Shown here: piece after piece, positions 31,923 to 45,100 of the stretch
Layout: each line of letters opens with the position of its first letter
Position numbering within the stretch: the stretch's first letter is position 1
Assembly: GCA_947646735.1 (NCBI GenBank)
Contig: CANTFK010000991.1
Span: 310,001-374,000, forward strand
From: Peronospora farinosa
Lineage: Eukaryota; Oomycota; Peronosporomycetes; Peronosporales; Peronosporaceae
Length of the DNA: 64,000 nt
Reading direction: 5' to 3'
Translations under genes and position numbers: made by a program
The notes under the pieces: generated by a model
Database searches by the model: none
The model's input: only the letters and a program-made list of their open reading frames with translations
What the model was told of the DNA's origin: nothing

Positions 31923-33281
31923 CTACAGCCATGCACTGGCATGGTCGGTTGTTCCGTCAGTCTCGTGGGCGGCAAGCAGGACTGCAGACTCTCGCTGCGT
32001 CGGGCTCTTACTGGGCGATGACAAGTTGTCTGGAGCTTGCAGTGGCTCGAACGTGTTAAGGCTAAAGAACGCAGACCGCAACGCTGGTACAACAACTGCA
32101 GTCGAAGCTAAAGTTCCTGAGCAAGTAGAGAGACTTGGTTCCAGGCGGCGACGTTTGTTGACATTGGTAGTCGATATCTCCGCTTGAGACAGCCATTGTT
32201 CGCTAGTGTACAATGGTCGCAGCAGCCCGTCTTCGATTGCGGTCGGACTCGAATAGTACTCGTCGATGAAAGCTGGGATGGTGCTATTGTCATCCTGCAG
32301 TAGCTGGTCCAGTCTATTGGTGCTGTTGAGCTGAAAGGACGAACGCGGTGAAGTCGACGACAATGCTCGTGACGTCGCGGCTAAAGCTGACAGATTATTT
32401 GGAAAAAGTAGAGGATCAAACCCGTTGTTGCGATCTCCGGACTGTGGTGTTTTCCACTGCCGCGGCGTGACAGCAGGAGTCATTGAAGCGTTTGATTGAA
32501 GTGTGGACCGGCCAGAAGCATCAACGTTTGACTGCGTTCGAGGGTGTCGAGGTCGTTGAGGTCGTTGCACTGGTTGGGATCGAAAAATGGCGACTCCTGC
32601 AGCTTTAACTTCAGCCTTGATAGCAGCGCGTGACTGTTTTTGAAGGTACTTTTGTGCATGAGTGCGTATCTGCACCAATGTACGTGTGTGCACAAGACTC
32701 GAGATCTTTTTCCACGACTTGCCGAAGCGTTGCAGACCTTCTAGAAAGAGTTCGTGTTCCCTCTTGGTCCAGCGTCCGACTTGCGTGTTACTAGGGGTGT
32801 CAGGCATGTGCATTTTGGGCCGGTCAAACGTCTTGATGCCATAAGGTCGCATAATGGTAAGCGGAAAAGCAGTCGCCATTGGTGACATTGTCGTGAGCGG
32901 AAAGGAGACTGGAGATAGTAGTGAAGATGCTTGATGCTTTTGGTTCGTGGAGGTGATCTTTAATGGAGTCGGACTAAGATGATGTTGTGATACAGGAGGC
33001 CGCGTTGAATACGATCGTGGAGGGCCATTGGATGTTGATGTTGAAGCGTAGCTGGACGTCGAAGGATACGTGATCGGCATTGCAACTCCTCGTGGTTCGA
33101 CCGTTTGGGGGTCGTCGAAGTTTATATGAACTGGAAGGGTGCATTGGGTGAACTCTTTAGAATTGTTGGCCAAGTATTCGTCCCAGATGGGACTTGTGCA
33201 GGTTTCAACACCAGTTGACGGCACGAAAGGGACCGGAGATGGCGGAGATTGGGACGGACTGGACTTGTAAGGTGACGCCAT
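31923..33281 (-). CDS. SHAQKYF-class single-repeat Myb transcription factor
   Basis: The protein has 452 residues from the ATG at 33281 (MASPYKS). The frame stays open further upstream to 33506 but through a C15/G15 homopolymer, so the shorter start is preferred. The single Myb repeat (about residues 162-212) reads GRWTKREHELFLEGLQRFGKSW and continues with a THAQKYL motif, a variant of SHAQKYF that marks plant and oomycete 1R-Mybs. It should bind DNA in the nucleus. The remainder is low-complexity (S/P/T-rich N-terminus, S-rich C-terminus with a small basic NKRRRLEP cluster). Target genes cannot be inferred. Confidence 0.88.
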   Translation of the reverse strand: MASPYKSSPSQSPPSPVPFVPSTGVETCTSPIWDEYLANNSKEFTQCTLPVHINFDDPQTVEPRGVAMPITYPSTSSYASTSTSNGPPRSYSTRPPVSQHHLSPTPLKITSTNQKHQASSLLSPVSFPLTTMSPMATAFPLTIMRPYGIKTFDRPKMHMPDTPSNTQVGRWTKREHELFLEGLQRFGKSWKKISSLVHTRTLVQIRTHAQKYLQKQSRAAIKAEVKAAGVAIFRSQPVQRPQRPRHPRTQSNVDASGRSTLQSNASMTPAVTPRQWKTPQSGDRNNGFDPLLFPNNLSALAATSRALSSTSPRSSFQLNSTNRLDQLLQDDNSTIPAFIDEYYSSPTAIEDGLLRPLYTSEQWLSQAEISTTNVNKRRRLEPSLSTCSGTLASTAVVVPALRSAFFSLNTFEPLQAPDNLSSPSKSPTQRESAVLLAAHETDGTTDHASAWL

Positions 33282-34198
33282 CGAATACCGACAAGTTGGC
33301 TGAGATCCGGACACGAACGAAACTTTCACAAACTGATGGAGATGTAGCTGCCCTGAGTCAAACTGAAGACAAAAGGTAGTGCCTTCCCCCCCCCCCCCCC
33401 TCCCCCCGAGACAAGACGAGACGAGACGAAACTTAGAAGATATGCCGTGCACGAAGTATGCGAAGCAAAGAGTCCCACTTGCGACGGTTGGGCCAAGTTG
33501 TTGCAAGACGTCTCACTCTGGCAGTTACCACGTGGGCTCGTACGTAGCACGAATTCCTGCCATAACTGCCTACAATCTATGAAACTATCGGACAAGGCTC
33601 TGTCGATGATTCATGACAGAACAATTGCGAAACGCTCTAAAACACGTCACGAAACGCATCGTGTCAACTGAACTGCAATTGGAGCTGAAGAGGTAAATAA
33701 CTTTGGAACCGACGGCTGCCGAACGACAAGAACACACTCTTATGGCGGCGAACATGGTAGTGAGCTACACGATCATAGTCGTTTGTCAAGGTGTCACATC
33801 AGTTTGATGACAAACGCATCGAGTCCAAGAAAAGTTATAAAGTTGGACATGAGACCATATCCAGATCATTCGTCACCCTTTGGCTACTGACGAAACATCT
33901 TGTAAGTCTGAGTCGCACTAGAACGTCCGGGATTGGTAAGTGAGTCATGTCAGGCGTCATGGTGCACTGTGCAAGCGAAATCAACGTGCATGTACTATGA
34001 TTACTAATGTTTGTAGCCACCTTAGCACAGGTACCCGTGTGCAGGATAAAGCTCTTTACTTCCAGACACATCTCGCATGTTACTGACACTTTTTGTGCTC
34101 CATGTCCACGGTTGCATTGCACTGCTCCAGACCGAGGAAAACAAATGGATCGACAAGGCATCGTGCATACACAAATCGTGTGGCCGTGGAGATAAAAA
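33282..34198. other. Upstream region of the Myb gene with long homopolymer
   Basis: A C15-T-C6 tract lies at 33386-33407, followed by a GAGAC-type repeat (33408-33430). No coding evidence was found beyond it. Confidence 0.6.
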
Positions 34199-35035
34199 AT
34201 GTCAAAGCGCAAGCACGAGGACAATGCTGAACGGGGTTCATCAGCAGTTCGATCGCAACTAGCAACGGCACATCAGCCGTCGTCGCTTATATTGCACGTT
34301 ACCAACCACCAACTAAACACGAGAGCCCACTTGAATCTGACCACCGACATGGTCAAACGTTTTGGTCACTCGTCGCAGTCCTTTAACCAGAAGTATCTCC
34401 AAGATCCATATCGCCGCCTTGGGCTTTCCAAAGGTATCTCGCCATATGCCAATGTGGCCGAAAGCGTTCCACGTCAAGGAAGTGTTATAAGTCACTCACG
34501 ATCGCATCTAAATCGGTGGACGGAAGAGCGAGAGCAAAGATGTTGATCTTTATCGCTGAACAATCCAACATGAACCCGTGTAGCCTGTTGTCCGACCGTC
34601 AGCTGATGCTGCCCAGTCTTCCCCACCATGCTGCTTTATAGCGCCACGTTGCGGCAGATCGAAGCATCGTCGACTGGACAAGCGACAAAGGCTGCGTTCT
34701 CGGAAGACTTTCGGGTTCATCGCCGTGCAGTCGCTTTCAGATGCAGATCATGCGATGGCACACTCTTTTCGACCTCGTGCTCTTGTTCTCTGGACCGAAA
34801 GTCACTTCATTCATGCGGAGCGCTACGCCATCAAGGTAAGTTAGTCACGGTCTGCACTATCGGAGCTTGTTGATAGAGTGACGAAATAGTACTCGACTGC
34901 TTCCGTGCTGCTGCATCCTCAACGTTCGTCTCGTGTCTATCCAAAGACACCATCCACATTGAACATGTGATGGGCTTCATTGAAGAACGAGAGTCAGACG
35001 ATTCTTGGGATGCCTTGTACGAGCTCACGACATGA
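34199..35035 (+). pseudogene. Possible decayed or frameshifted spliced gene of unknown family
   Basis: Three open pieces look coding but sit in different phases. The first is 34199-34546 (from ATG, 115 codons). The second runs from ATG 34628 to about 34710, after which coding character moves by one base near 34709-34715. The third is a frame read through 34755 (WTESHFIHAERYAIK) to a GTAAGT donor at 34836. A short 41-nt intron (34836-34876, ending TTGATAG) leads in frame to an acidic final exon (34877-35035) ending WDALYELTT-stop. I do not recognise the family. It may be a gene with sequence errors or a young pseudogene; the intron is unusually short. Confidence 0.4.
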
Positions 35036-37020
35036 CCATTGTTTATGGTTTCCACATGGGAGACAACGCATGAACGAGTCGTCGCATGTCGTCACAAGGA
35101 TGTTGAAAGCTTCCGCTTTTTTCGTGACACTCTTCTTCTTGTTCAAATACGACGATTGCTATGCTGAGCCTGATAAGATGCACCTACTCTTTACTGTCAG
35201 CCGTGGTAGTCAACTTATCTTGCTTGGTCGCGTCAAAGCAGTTGCTTGCGTTATTTTCTAGCCAAAGGAGTCGTACCTGCATTGTCTGAACCTTTAAACT
35301 TTGCTGCAAAGACGACAAGCTTTGCTCACTGGAACTATTCCATCGACTCCCCGTCGGTGCATGCATCGATGTAACATACAGTATCATATCAAGCCGTAAG
35401 CGAGCGTCAGCAATAATGAACGCGCTCAAAGTTGATGAGGATCAGACTGTCTATTGAACACTTGGGATTGTTTCAGACATGTCGATGTGAAAACCTCTTG
35501 ATCTTCTACCATAACTACGTCGTTTTCCAATGCAATAGCTCATGCTGCTGACGGACATGGGACCGTTTGATCAAAGCCCGAGACTAAAGTTCTCAAACTA
35601 AACATACCAAACCATGCACACTCGTACAATCTACGCAGACGGTGCGTCTGTCAACAACTGTGCAGTCAGGCAGGCTCCTGAAACCGGTCTTATCCCTGAG
35701 CACATTTCTTGCATCCTAGTCGAAAGCATTAGTTAGCAGTGCATGATAATTGCATTCCAAGCTCAAGAAACCCTTGACCTCAAGTGGGCATGTCTCTATC
35801 CATATCGATCTGTCTAGCTGTCCCCTGGAAAGCTAAATGCCCGTATTGAGGCAATGTCTTTAACGACAATCGTGAGCATAGCGTTTGATTAGCCATGACC
35901 AAAGCGCAGCTGGTTTTTGCCTCGTCGCGTTTCCCATCCGATTCTTGTGCCACAGGTCGGAAGATGTGTTTCTACTCAAATACGAACCAGGAACGACTTG
36001 GCAACGCCCCGTCACGTTGCCCAAACACTGCGTCTTTGCTTCTTCATGGCGATCTTGGTGAGACGACAGCATGAGCGAGAGCGCAGACTCGTCTGCAGCT
36101 AAAAAAAGCGATTCCACTGGCTAGCTCCTTGGCATATTCAAAGTCCTGTACATGTAGCTGTGACCATGTTAGTAAACGAGTTGTTGACACAACGTCACGC
36201 ACAGAGAGCCTAGTAACAGCACCGTTCAAAGATGTAGAGCATATGCACACATACGCATCGAGTAAAGAATCAATGCACCAAGTTTGTATCGCACCTCGAA
36301 ATACTTCCGAGACTTTTGCACTGTTGATCAAGTCGTACGTGACACCGGAACTTGAAGCAGCACCACCTTTTGCATGTACAGATATACCAGTGTGTATCTA
36401 AGCGTTTGGTGCTGTATGCTAAGCATTCCCACGCAAACGTGCGAGTCGCGATTGCTACGACCATAGACTCAGTTTATGCAATGCTTTTCAGTACATGAAC
36501 GGCATAGTCAGCCACTCGCCAGTCTACATTCCGCTGTCGTAGACGAGATGTTCCAAGTGTTTATTCAATCACTTAGCAAGGTCGTTCTTGCTGGGAGTAA
36601 ACGTCCCACCTGCTTGCAGCTGAGTGGACCGAGAGACCTTACACAGTAGACAGTACTCCCCTCGTTTGAACACAATTTGCACGCTTGTCACTAGCTCTGT
36701 TCGAGCCAGCTGTCGTCACGAGTATCGCTAGCAGAGCTTAGATGCTGAGCCCACAACAGGCCTATCTAGCACACGACCTCGGTAACATCTCTGTCTCTCG
36801 TGACACATCAGGTACTCGATCTTTACAGAGCAAAGCAGACCTTGGTGTGGTACGGACAGTCCGATCATAGGGCAAAGCAGCAGTTGCTAGTGTAACCAGA
36901 CTCGTTCATCGCGTTATATGCTCATTTTACAGTTCGCCGACCTACTGGCACTTGAGCACTTGACTGTTGGTCGTGTTTCAAAGCACATCTTCTCCACCTC
37001 TTCACCTTGTTTCGGTCATC
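35036..37020. other. Gene-poor stretch
   Basis: Only short, phase-inconsistent open frames are present (for example 36044-36331 on the minus strand). There are no repeats or RNA genes that I can support. Confidence 0.55.
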
Positions 37021-37734
37021 ATGCCGGCACCCAGTAATCGTCGCAATGCCAACCGTGCTCGATGCCAATTTGCTACTTGTGACAAGTTTGCCCAAACTCG
37101 GGGTCTGTGCAAGGCACATGGAGGTGGTTCTCGCTGTCGTGACCCGCAGTGTAACAAACTCGCTCAAAGTCGCGGTCTGTGCATTGCTCACGGTGGAGGT
37201 CGTCGCTGTCAATTCGACGACTGCAAAAAGCTGGCCCAGTCCAAGGGGTACTGCATTTCGCACGGTGGCGGTCGTCGCTGCACCGTTCCAAACTGTGAAA
37301 AGTTCTCACAAGTCAAGGGCCGCTGCAAGTCTCACTCCAAAGTTTTGACAACTGATGCCTACTCACCGTCTTACGGTGTCGTTACTCCTTCAAGTTCAGC
37401 TGGCACGATCGCTATCTCCCCCACTAGTGCCAAGCTCTCGATCGACTTTCTGCTTTCACGCAGCACATCCATTGGCGACAAGGCTCCGTCCCAGGAGCAG
37501 ATGAAGATACCAGCTCTGCGCCCCGTTACGCATTTTGCTCACCCGTTCACGGCCGGTATAGGCTGTAGTTCCCGATATGACGCACAGATGTTAGGTAACC
37601 AGCGCTCATTGCTGTCGTTCCTTGAGCCTCATAGCACAGTTCCGGCTTACACTGCACCGCAGCCTCAGTATGCTGCTATTCCGGTATATCACAGGCCATC
37701 GATGCTGCTGCCGTCGCGTATGATGTACCGCTAA
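37021..37734 (+). CDS. Zinc-binding repeat protein, WRKY19-like family
   Basis: The protein is 237 residues long and intronless. After a short basic N-terminus come four tandem modules of about 24 residues (residues 13-105), each CX4CX9CX2H followed by GGG or a variant (for example RCQFATCDKFAQTRGLCKAHGG). The spacing suggests one zinc per module. Such arrays are annotated in oomycetes as WRKY19-like zinc-finger proteins, presumed nuclear. They are not WRKY domains, and their function is unknown. The C-terminal half is S/P/T-rich and lacks domains. The ATG at 37021 begins directly before the basic region. Confidence 0.85.
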   Translation: MPAPSNRRNANRARCQFATCDKFAQTRGLCKAHGGGSRCRDPQCNKLAQSRGLCIAHGGGRRCQFDDCKKLAQSKGYCISHGGGRRCTVPNCEKFSQVKGRCKSHSKVLTTDAYSPSYGVVTPSSSAGTIAISPTSAKLSIDFLLSRSTSIGDKAPSQEQMKIPALRPVTHFAHPFTAGIGCSSRYDAQMLGNQRSLLSFLEPHSTVPAYTAPQPQYAAIPVYHRPSMLLPSRMMYR

Positions 37735-39137
37735 GCCACAGACACTAGTTGAATGTAGTGCAGTTTTGTGAGTTGATGACATACGTGTTGATAAAAGTTT
37801 TGAAGACGCCACGGACACTAGAGTTAGTTCTTCATATTTAAAACTTGATTCTGAGAGATGTCATGTCCATGAGTATATCATCCACTGTACAGGTGCAATA
37901 CTGAGCCAAGGAAGGGGACACGGATTAGATGTGTTACTCTCAGACCTTCATGAGAGCCGTTAAACTTGAATCATGACGTCTTGCAAAGCCTTCATCCTGG
38001 TCGATACTTTCAAAATTTCTTGGCATAGTCACGTAGCAGGATGTGGCTACTTCAAGACAATGTAGACACTGGCACGGACAATAAGACAAAGCGCTTTGCT
38101 TTGATAGCGCATGAACACGAAGATACTTGCACTGAATGGAACCTTCAATGCGCTTTAGCTCACGATTCTGACGCCATTGTATCCAGATCAATTGCCGACA
38201 AAATTTGTCTGACAAACGACACGTTTGGGTTCATTCAGGCAGACTAAGAACACGACAGAAGCTAGAAACGATAGAGAGCGCTATCGCATTCACGACGTTT
38301 GTATCCTGAAGTGGTGGAGGAAGCAAGGTCGTTCGTTCGAAAAGTTCGCCTTTACATGTTGGAAATAAACGTTTTTGCCAACAAGCCACTCGTAGAAGCT
38401 TGACTTACCACTCTCCTTTCTCACCACAATTGTTAGCCACATTTGCGGTTTCAACGCCAGCTAATTAGATCCATGCACCCCCTACCTGGGACATTGACCA
38501 CCAACTGCCCTCCAAACATCGATGTTACGCCACGCGATCTTGTTGTTAAACCGTTGCCAAGCCTCCAAAAAACTGGGTAACTCCATCTATCCATAGCAGC
38601 ACTTCAAAACTTGAACCATGGTAGACATCCAGGGATTGCACATTACGGGCACTCCGCATAGCGTCTCTTCTACTAGTCGATCGTCTTTGTTTAGGAGTGT
38701 ACCATGCATCCATCTGCTTGAGCTTTTCTTGTCAGCAAGTTGACCCTCCCTTCGATTTTCAAAACGCCAGAGTAGCCAGAAGACAACTAAACGCAAAGAG
38801 CATTCGTTGAGCACCACCAGCGTATTGTTATAGCAGCTTTTCCTGCGGGGGAAGTCATGAACCCGTCTCGGTGCTCGAGCCAGATCGTTCATGTTTATAT
38901 TCACACACCACACCAGCGCATAACGAGTTCATTGCCAGGCTGTAACTCTCACTTCTGTTGTCACGCCTGTAAGACTGGATCAATTAGACAGCACGCTCAG
39001 TGGATGTTCTGGCAGTGGCGGCCTTGAAGCTACAGGGGGTATCAGGCAAAGGGATACTGCGTCACAGAATAAATGGCTCACGCCCCTGCCCGTGACACGA
39101 ACGTAAGTAAAACGTCTCGAGTGCACATGTACAGCAG
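37735..39137. other. Intergenic, nothing supported
   Basis: This is the 3' flank of the zinc protein and of the giant chromatin gene. Short open frames (37940-38215 and 38587-38913, minus strand) lack domains and good starts. Confidence 0.6.
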
Positions 39138-42100
39138 CTACTTGATGCATTTTTTGATAGGGCATCGTGGGCAGTACCAATTGCCTGGTGGGATGGAAAG
39201 TAGAGGCGGCTCGAGACAGAAGGCATGATATGCGGCATCGCAGCTATCGCAAAGCAACATGCTCTCTTGCGCATTCATTTGACCACACTGCCTGCACAGT
39301 TCCTCTGACGCGAGATGTGACACCGGGGTATTGGGTGGCACGTCCGTGACAAACTGCTCAAATAGCCGATTAAAGATAGCTGCGCATATAAGGGCACAAA
39401 CAGACAGACAGATTAGTTTCAGGCACTGACATATACATGCACGCGTAGACACTTACAACGCAGTCGATTTGCACACTTGGAGATGTCGGCATCCAAACAA
39501 TTAAACGTGAAGCAGTTCTCCCAAACAAGGTTCACATCCTGCACAAGCATCTCAAACCGCTGGTCGTAGAATCCACGGCTAAGCCTTGACCGGATCGTAC
39601 CCAGATCCATGGGGTGCTTGATCAAATCCGCGTACCCGGGTACATCCTTCACGTTCACTGGCGCTAGGAATGCCAGTGCCAACTCGTTTCGTGACACCAT
39701 ATCCAGAACATGCTCTAAGCGTGACCGCAGCGTTACATCCTGCGCGCTTCCCATAGGAAAACAGTGCTGTAGCGTCTTCATTTGGAAACAGCGTAGCTCA
39801 ACATACTGCGTCTCTGGTGGTGGGGCGACTGGGGCAGGAACATGTGCTGGGCCCTGCGCTCGCCGCTTTCGACTGGAGAAAGAGCGCTGGCCTGACGTTC
39901 CAGTCAATTGAGAGCCAGAGTGTTTCTTTTTCAGCGTAGCGTGACGCCCTGATACGCTCTGTGAATGAGATGCTGATGCTATCTGGACTTGGTGAGCCGA
40001 AATCGCTTGGATCCATCGTTCGACCTGATCCTCCGTTAGTGACGTAATCGCAGTAACCTCGCTTCGAGCCTTCCGGTATGCATAAGTTGACGACGACCGT
40101 TCTCGCTGCACCTCCAGGATGTTGTGAATTATCTTATTGGCTAAATCAACTACACCAGTAGACAGTCGGCCCACAAACGGCAGCTCTGAGGGGTCCAATA
40201 CAGGCTCGGTTGCTTTCGATTCCTGGCTGAATATCGTTGTTTTCTGGGGTGAACCAGGCCGAGTACAATTTGCGCTCGTTGCGTTTCGATGCTTACGCTT
40301 GCCTCCACGTTTCATACGTCCGTACGAAATGGCGTCGTCCAATGAATATAGCCGCATAGCAGCTGATGCAATCGTTGCTGTGGTAATTGCGTTTTTCGCT
40401 GATGGGAGCGGAGACGTCTTCCAGCAGGGATCGAGCCATTCCGGGTCAATGTTAGCTTCCAAGAACACGACTGCTTCCATTAAATTAGCTGACGTGTCAC
40501 ACGCATAAACCATTTCTGCCCATGCAGCACGGATAGAGCGTCCCCACCGACCCGAGCGGAAAGCGTCGCGTGGGATTGCAGATTCCATTGTTAGCAATTG
40601 GGCTCGAAGAAGCAGCAACGAGCGCGGGAGGTCTTTCTTCAGCGGACGGATTGTCGCGCTGAAAACTTCCAGCAATTCTGTTGCAAGCTCTCCGACCTCT
40701 CCATCCGTCGGTTCTTCCATTCCTGCTTCACTGCCACTCCCCGCGCCTCCTTTGGAACGGGCCTTGACAAAATCGGGGTCATACATGTCTGCAATATTAG
40801 TGATTTTTCGAGACACTCGTGATGATCTCCTGGATACACCAGTCCCGTCCGCTACATGAAGCTCCTTTCCTCCAGCTTGGGCACGAGGCGAAGCCCTTGT
40901 AGTCTGAAGTGGAGGTCTACCCTCGGGAATTATTACGCCGGCTTGTTCCGACTGAGACGTTGGAACGGTGAATGCCGTTGCCTGTACAGTTTCGGCCGTT
41001 TGGCCCACCTTTGAGGGCTTATTTTGAGCCTGTGCATTTGTATGAGCAAGCTCAGAACTTGATCCAGCACCTGACAAGCTGTTTTGTAACCCATCCTGCA
41101 ATCTCGCTAATTGCACCTCGCGGTCACGCTGCCTATCGATTTCGCTACGTTCTCCGTCCGTATCTGACTGCGCTGGTGTTGTCGTTTGCGAGATGGGTGG
41201 AGAATCTGGTTCTGTATCGACATCCGCGGTTGCACTACATTCTGTAGTACCAGTTGTGCTTTTGTCAGAAGTGTTGGCATTAGTGTCGATTTCGTAGTCT
41301 GACACTCCACGGTAAACCGTTTCGTTAGCGTCATAATAATTTACATGTGATGCATCTCCATTAGATGGTAATTGGGGGTCATTCCCTGCAACGAAATTCA
41401 CAAATTCACCAGTCGAATTATTGCTTTGATTTGAGTCCGGAACTCCAAAAGATGGCGACGAATAGTCCATTGATGGGGACGCGTTTGACATTAAAGGGAC
41501 AGATTCCATTGACATTTGCACGTCTCCGTCTCCACTCATATTCATAGAATTCGGCGCTGATCCTGGAGGAAACGATTGAGAAACCATCGGATCAGGCGCA
41601 CCTTGCCAGACTCCTCCTGTGTTCTGGGCACTTGAAGCACTAGCCACGTCATCATTGTATACATTCGACAATGTGTCGTAGTTCGTACCATCCGAAGGCA
41701 CGGTAGGGAAAGCTTGCCCAGATATGTCACCCATGAAATCTGACATGCTACCTGCCATTTGTAGGTTGTCGTACTGCAAGGACGGATCTCCCATGGGTTG
41801 ACTCGAAGATGCTGACGGGAACGGGAACAAATTCATGTTGTCGTCCATGTCAGAGAACTGTCCTGGGGTTGCAGTTTGGTAGCTTTCGCCTGAATTCACG
41901 ATGTTGTTTCCCGAATCCATCCGTCCACTTCCTAGTTGCTGTTTGCCATATAACTCGGTGCTGTCTATGCTTTCAGCTGGCCCCGACTGATTGAAGGCAC
42001 TTGGTTGCTGTACTTGCTGTTTCATTCCCGAAGAAATTTGAGCAGAAGGTGTCGTCCCTTGAGTAACTGCGCTTGCCAAATGCCCGAAACTGGAAGTGGC

Positions 42101-45100
42101 AATTTTTTGTGCCTGTACTGCCGTCAATTGCCGTCGGAATGTCACTTTTAGTGGTCGTTTGCTCGTAGCAACTGCAGCTTTGAAACCCTCCATGCCAATA
42201 ACCTCCAGTTTATTGCCATTCACTGCATAGACTTCGTCACCCACCTGCACCTTGCCGCTGGCCTGAGCCTGTCCTATCTTGTTGTTATTGTCATTCGAAA
42301 ACTCCGTGACAATAATAGTTCCATGATTGGAATAGTTGATCACGACACCCAATGGACCAAATCCGAATTCCACGTCCACAAGCATGCCGTCGTTGCTGGC
42401 TTGGTTCGAGGTCTGAAAATTACTCGTCAGGTTTGAATTTAAAGTCGAACCTGGTACCATGCCATACATTGGAATCTGGAGAGATGCCATTGACGCCGTC
42501 GCCCGATTTTGAGTAGCGACGTTGCCACTGGAAGCTACGTTAGTTTTCCGATAAAATGCCAGACGAATGTTCTCGAGGAGATTGATCTGCTGTACGAACG
42601 AAGCAGGAAGAGATTCTACGCCTGGTGTTGACGATGTAAATAGCGACCGGCAGTTGCTTAAATCATCGAAACTAGAACCTGACAGGTACTGTGTCGTCCG
42701 CATAAACATTAACACGAAATTGGCAACATTGTGGAGCTCGACTGACAAATCACCAGCACGCTGAGACGGCTCACACTTTTTCGCTGCAGTAGCAAACCCG
42801 CTTAGTGCCCGTGCGCGCAGCAAGTTCGATGGATCCACGCAACTGAGAATAGCTGTCGCAAAGGCGTCTGCCACTTGCTTCACCAGAGCCGAGTCCGAAT
42901 GAGTTTTCTGACTCGTTGTGAGCGCTTGCGTTGCCATCGCACAAATTAACCCCATCACGTACGCGTGGTGGAGGCATACAAACGTTTTGGGGTCCGGATG
43001 AGTTGCCTTGGGATCAACAACAATGCGTGATACCACCTTCTTTATCTCTTCAAAACTGGACAAACAGGAATAGGCTAGCCTGTTCGTCGTCTGAACTGTA
43101 GCAGAGATAGCAAATTGATTCCAAGCTGCCAGCATTAACCTCCCTTGGTCCACTAGCGCCTGAAGTGACCGCTTAAAGGAAACAGCATTGTTGGCCGCGT
43201 CAAGCGCTAGTTGTTGCTGCATTCTTGCAGCTTCATTTGAATTTGCATATCGCGTCCGCTTCAACTGGTCAGCGGTTTGGTGAGCGTAGGGGTTTTCTGT
43301 TTGTACATGCTTCCGCTTCAATGCCTCTAGGTAACGTGCTTGAGCGGCAGCATACGCAGACGACTGTAAGTCTCCCTGCATCCTCGGAAGCGCGACTGAT
43401 GGCATCCCAGCCTGGTACATTCCGGACCTTGTTGCATGAAGAGTGCTGTTTAACATTGCTGCGTTCGACAAAAGACCACGCTTAATGATTTGATACACCT
43501 CCTGCGAAATCGGAATGGGCTTCACCCCTCCATGCCCATCCATCACACTGCCATGCTCGTACTTCCGCGCAAACATACGCTTTACCACATTTTCTGCCTT
43601 CGGACGAGGAGCGACAAGCGACGAAGGGAAATTCGCATTACGCAAAGTAGTGACATCTGCAGCTATCACTGCATGGAATCCAGTGGAGCGGATCGATGCC
43701 TCAGCGCGTGTGAGCGCGCTTTCGGCCTCCTGCTGCGTGTAAAACGACCCTAGAAAAAATGTGCGTCCATAGTAGCTCACAAGCGATTCGTATTTTTCCA
43801 TATCTCCGTCCATGGCCAGAAGAACTTGCTTTTTAATCGAGAAAGGTCCATCTTGGAGGAAGTTTTCGCTAGAGTATTCGCAACACGACGAGCCTTGTTG
43901 CAGTCGAAGACTTGTACTTTCGCTGTAAAGGACTCGATGAAAGCACCATCGAATTTGGGTTGCAACCTTCGAGTCTCTCGAATCCTCATCTAAATATGAA
44001 AGAAGTTGGAAAAGGTGATCTCGTGTAGCACACACTGACCACTTCTTTTCCGGAGACAGTATGAACAAGCGGTGGTGATCACTGAAGAAGCGGTAGAATG
44101 AGTAGCCGTGTCGGCATTTACCAAATGTTAAAGTTCTTGGAATGATCACCCATTTGATAAAGCTCTCCATCTCTCGAGCTTTCTCAACTCGAGGAAGCAT
44201 AGATCCACATTCTGACCATGCCGCATTGGCACTTTCAACACAGGGTTCATGAGCTTGCAGCAAAGTCATCGATTTAACAAATTGAATAAAGTGGAGATAA
44301 ACTGGACAGGTAGACGACATCTCGGCACATAGAGCCTTCACCGTCGCCCAGCTCAAACCGGCGACAGACCTACCGTTGAGCCCCACAATAAGGTCACCAA
44401 CTTTAATAGTCGATATAGATACCTCTTTGTCCGCTTTGTTCGAGTTAGCATACCGTTCACAATACACAAGGCCTTTTATTGCGATAACACCAATGGACGC
44501 AAGAAGATTTTCAGCTTCAAACGGCAGTGGAAACGACTCAACGCGATAAGTCTTGACATCGCTTGTTGTAGGAAGCTTCAGCTGTTTACATAGCAAAGAT
44601 GGGCTGCCCAGTAACTCAGCCAGACGCTTGTTCGTCTCTTTGGAAGTCATAACCTGAGTGCCTATTCTAGGTGGTTGCCTAGAAAAGGTGATTGTTAGCG
44701 GCCGCGGCAAGCTCAACAACCACGACGTAAACTGAGATAGATCACTCAGCTGGCCATAGGATGCACCATTGACACGTTTTACCAAATCTCCTTGCAAAAT
44801 TTGCCCACTCATTGATGCTTGACCCAGCGTACCGTCAGGGTGATCATTTAAAGATTTCACAACCACACCTCGAGTTTCAAGTGCCAGCGCCAAACCAAGC
44901 GGGCCGTCTTGGAAACTCACCTCATAAGAGGTCGGTCCATTTATTTGCGGTGCGATTAAGCCAGCTCGAAACGCAGTCTCCTTCGCGCGTTGTGAAGGCG
45001 CATCATGTACAACACATTGCCACTCTTCATTTGCCCTTCTCATTTTTGCAGAGGGGGGACGGACAAAGACGGCATACGTAGTGTCTGTAGAACTGTTTGT

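Noticed and set aside
33282..33506. N-terminal extension of the Myb protein
   Set aside because: It runs through a C15 homopolymer and reads as glycine runs; a good ATG follows at 33281.
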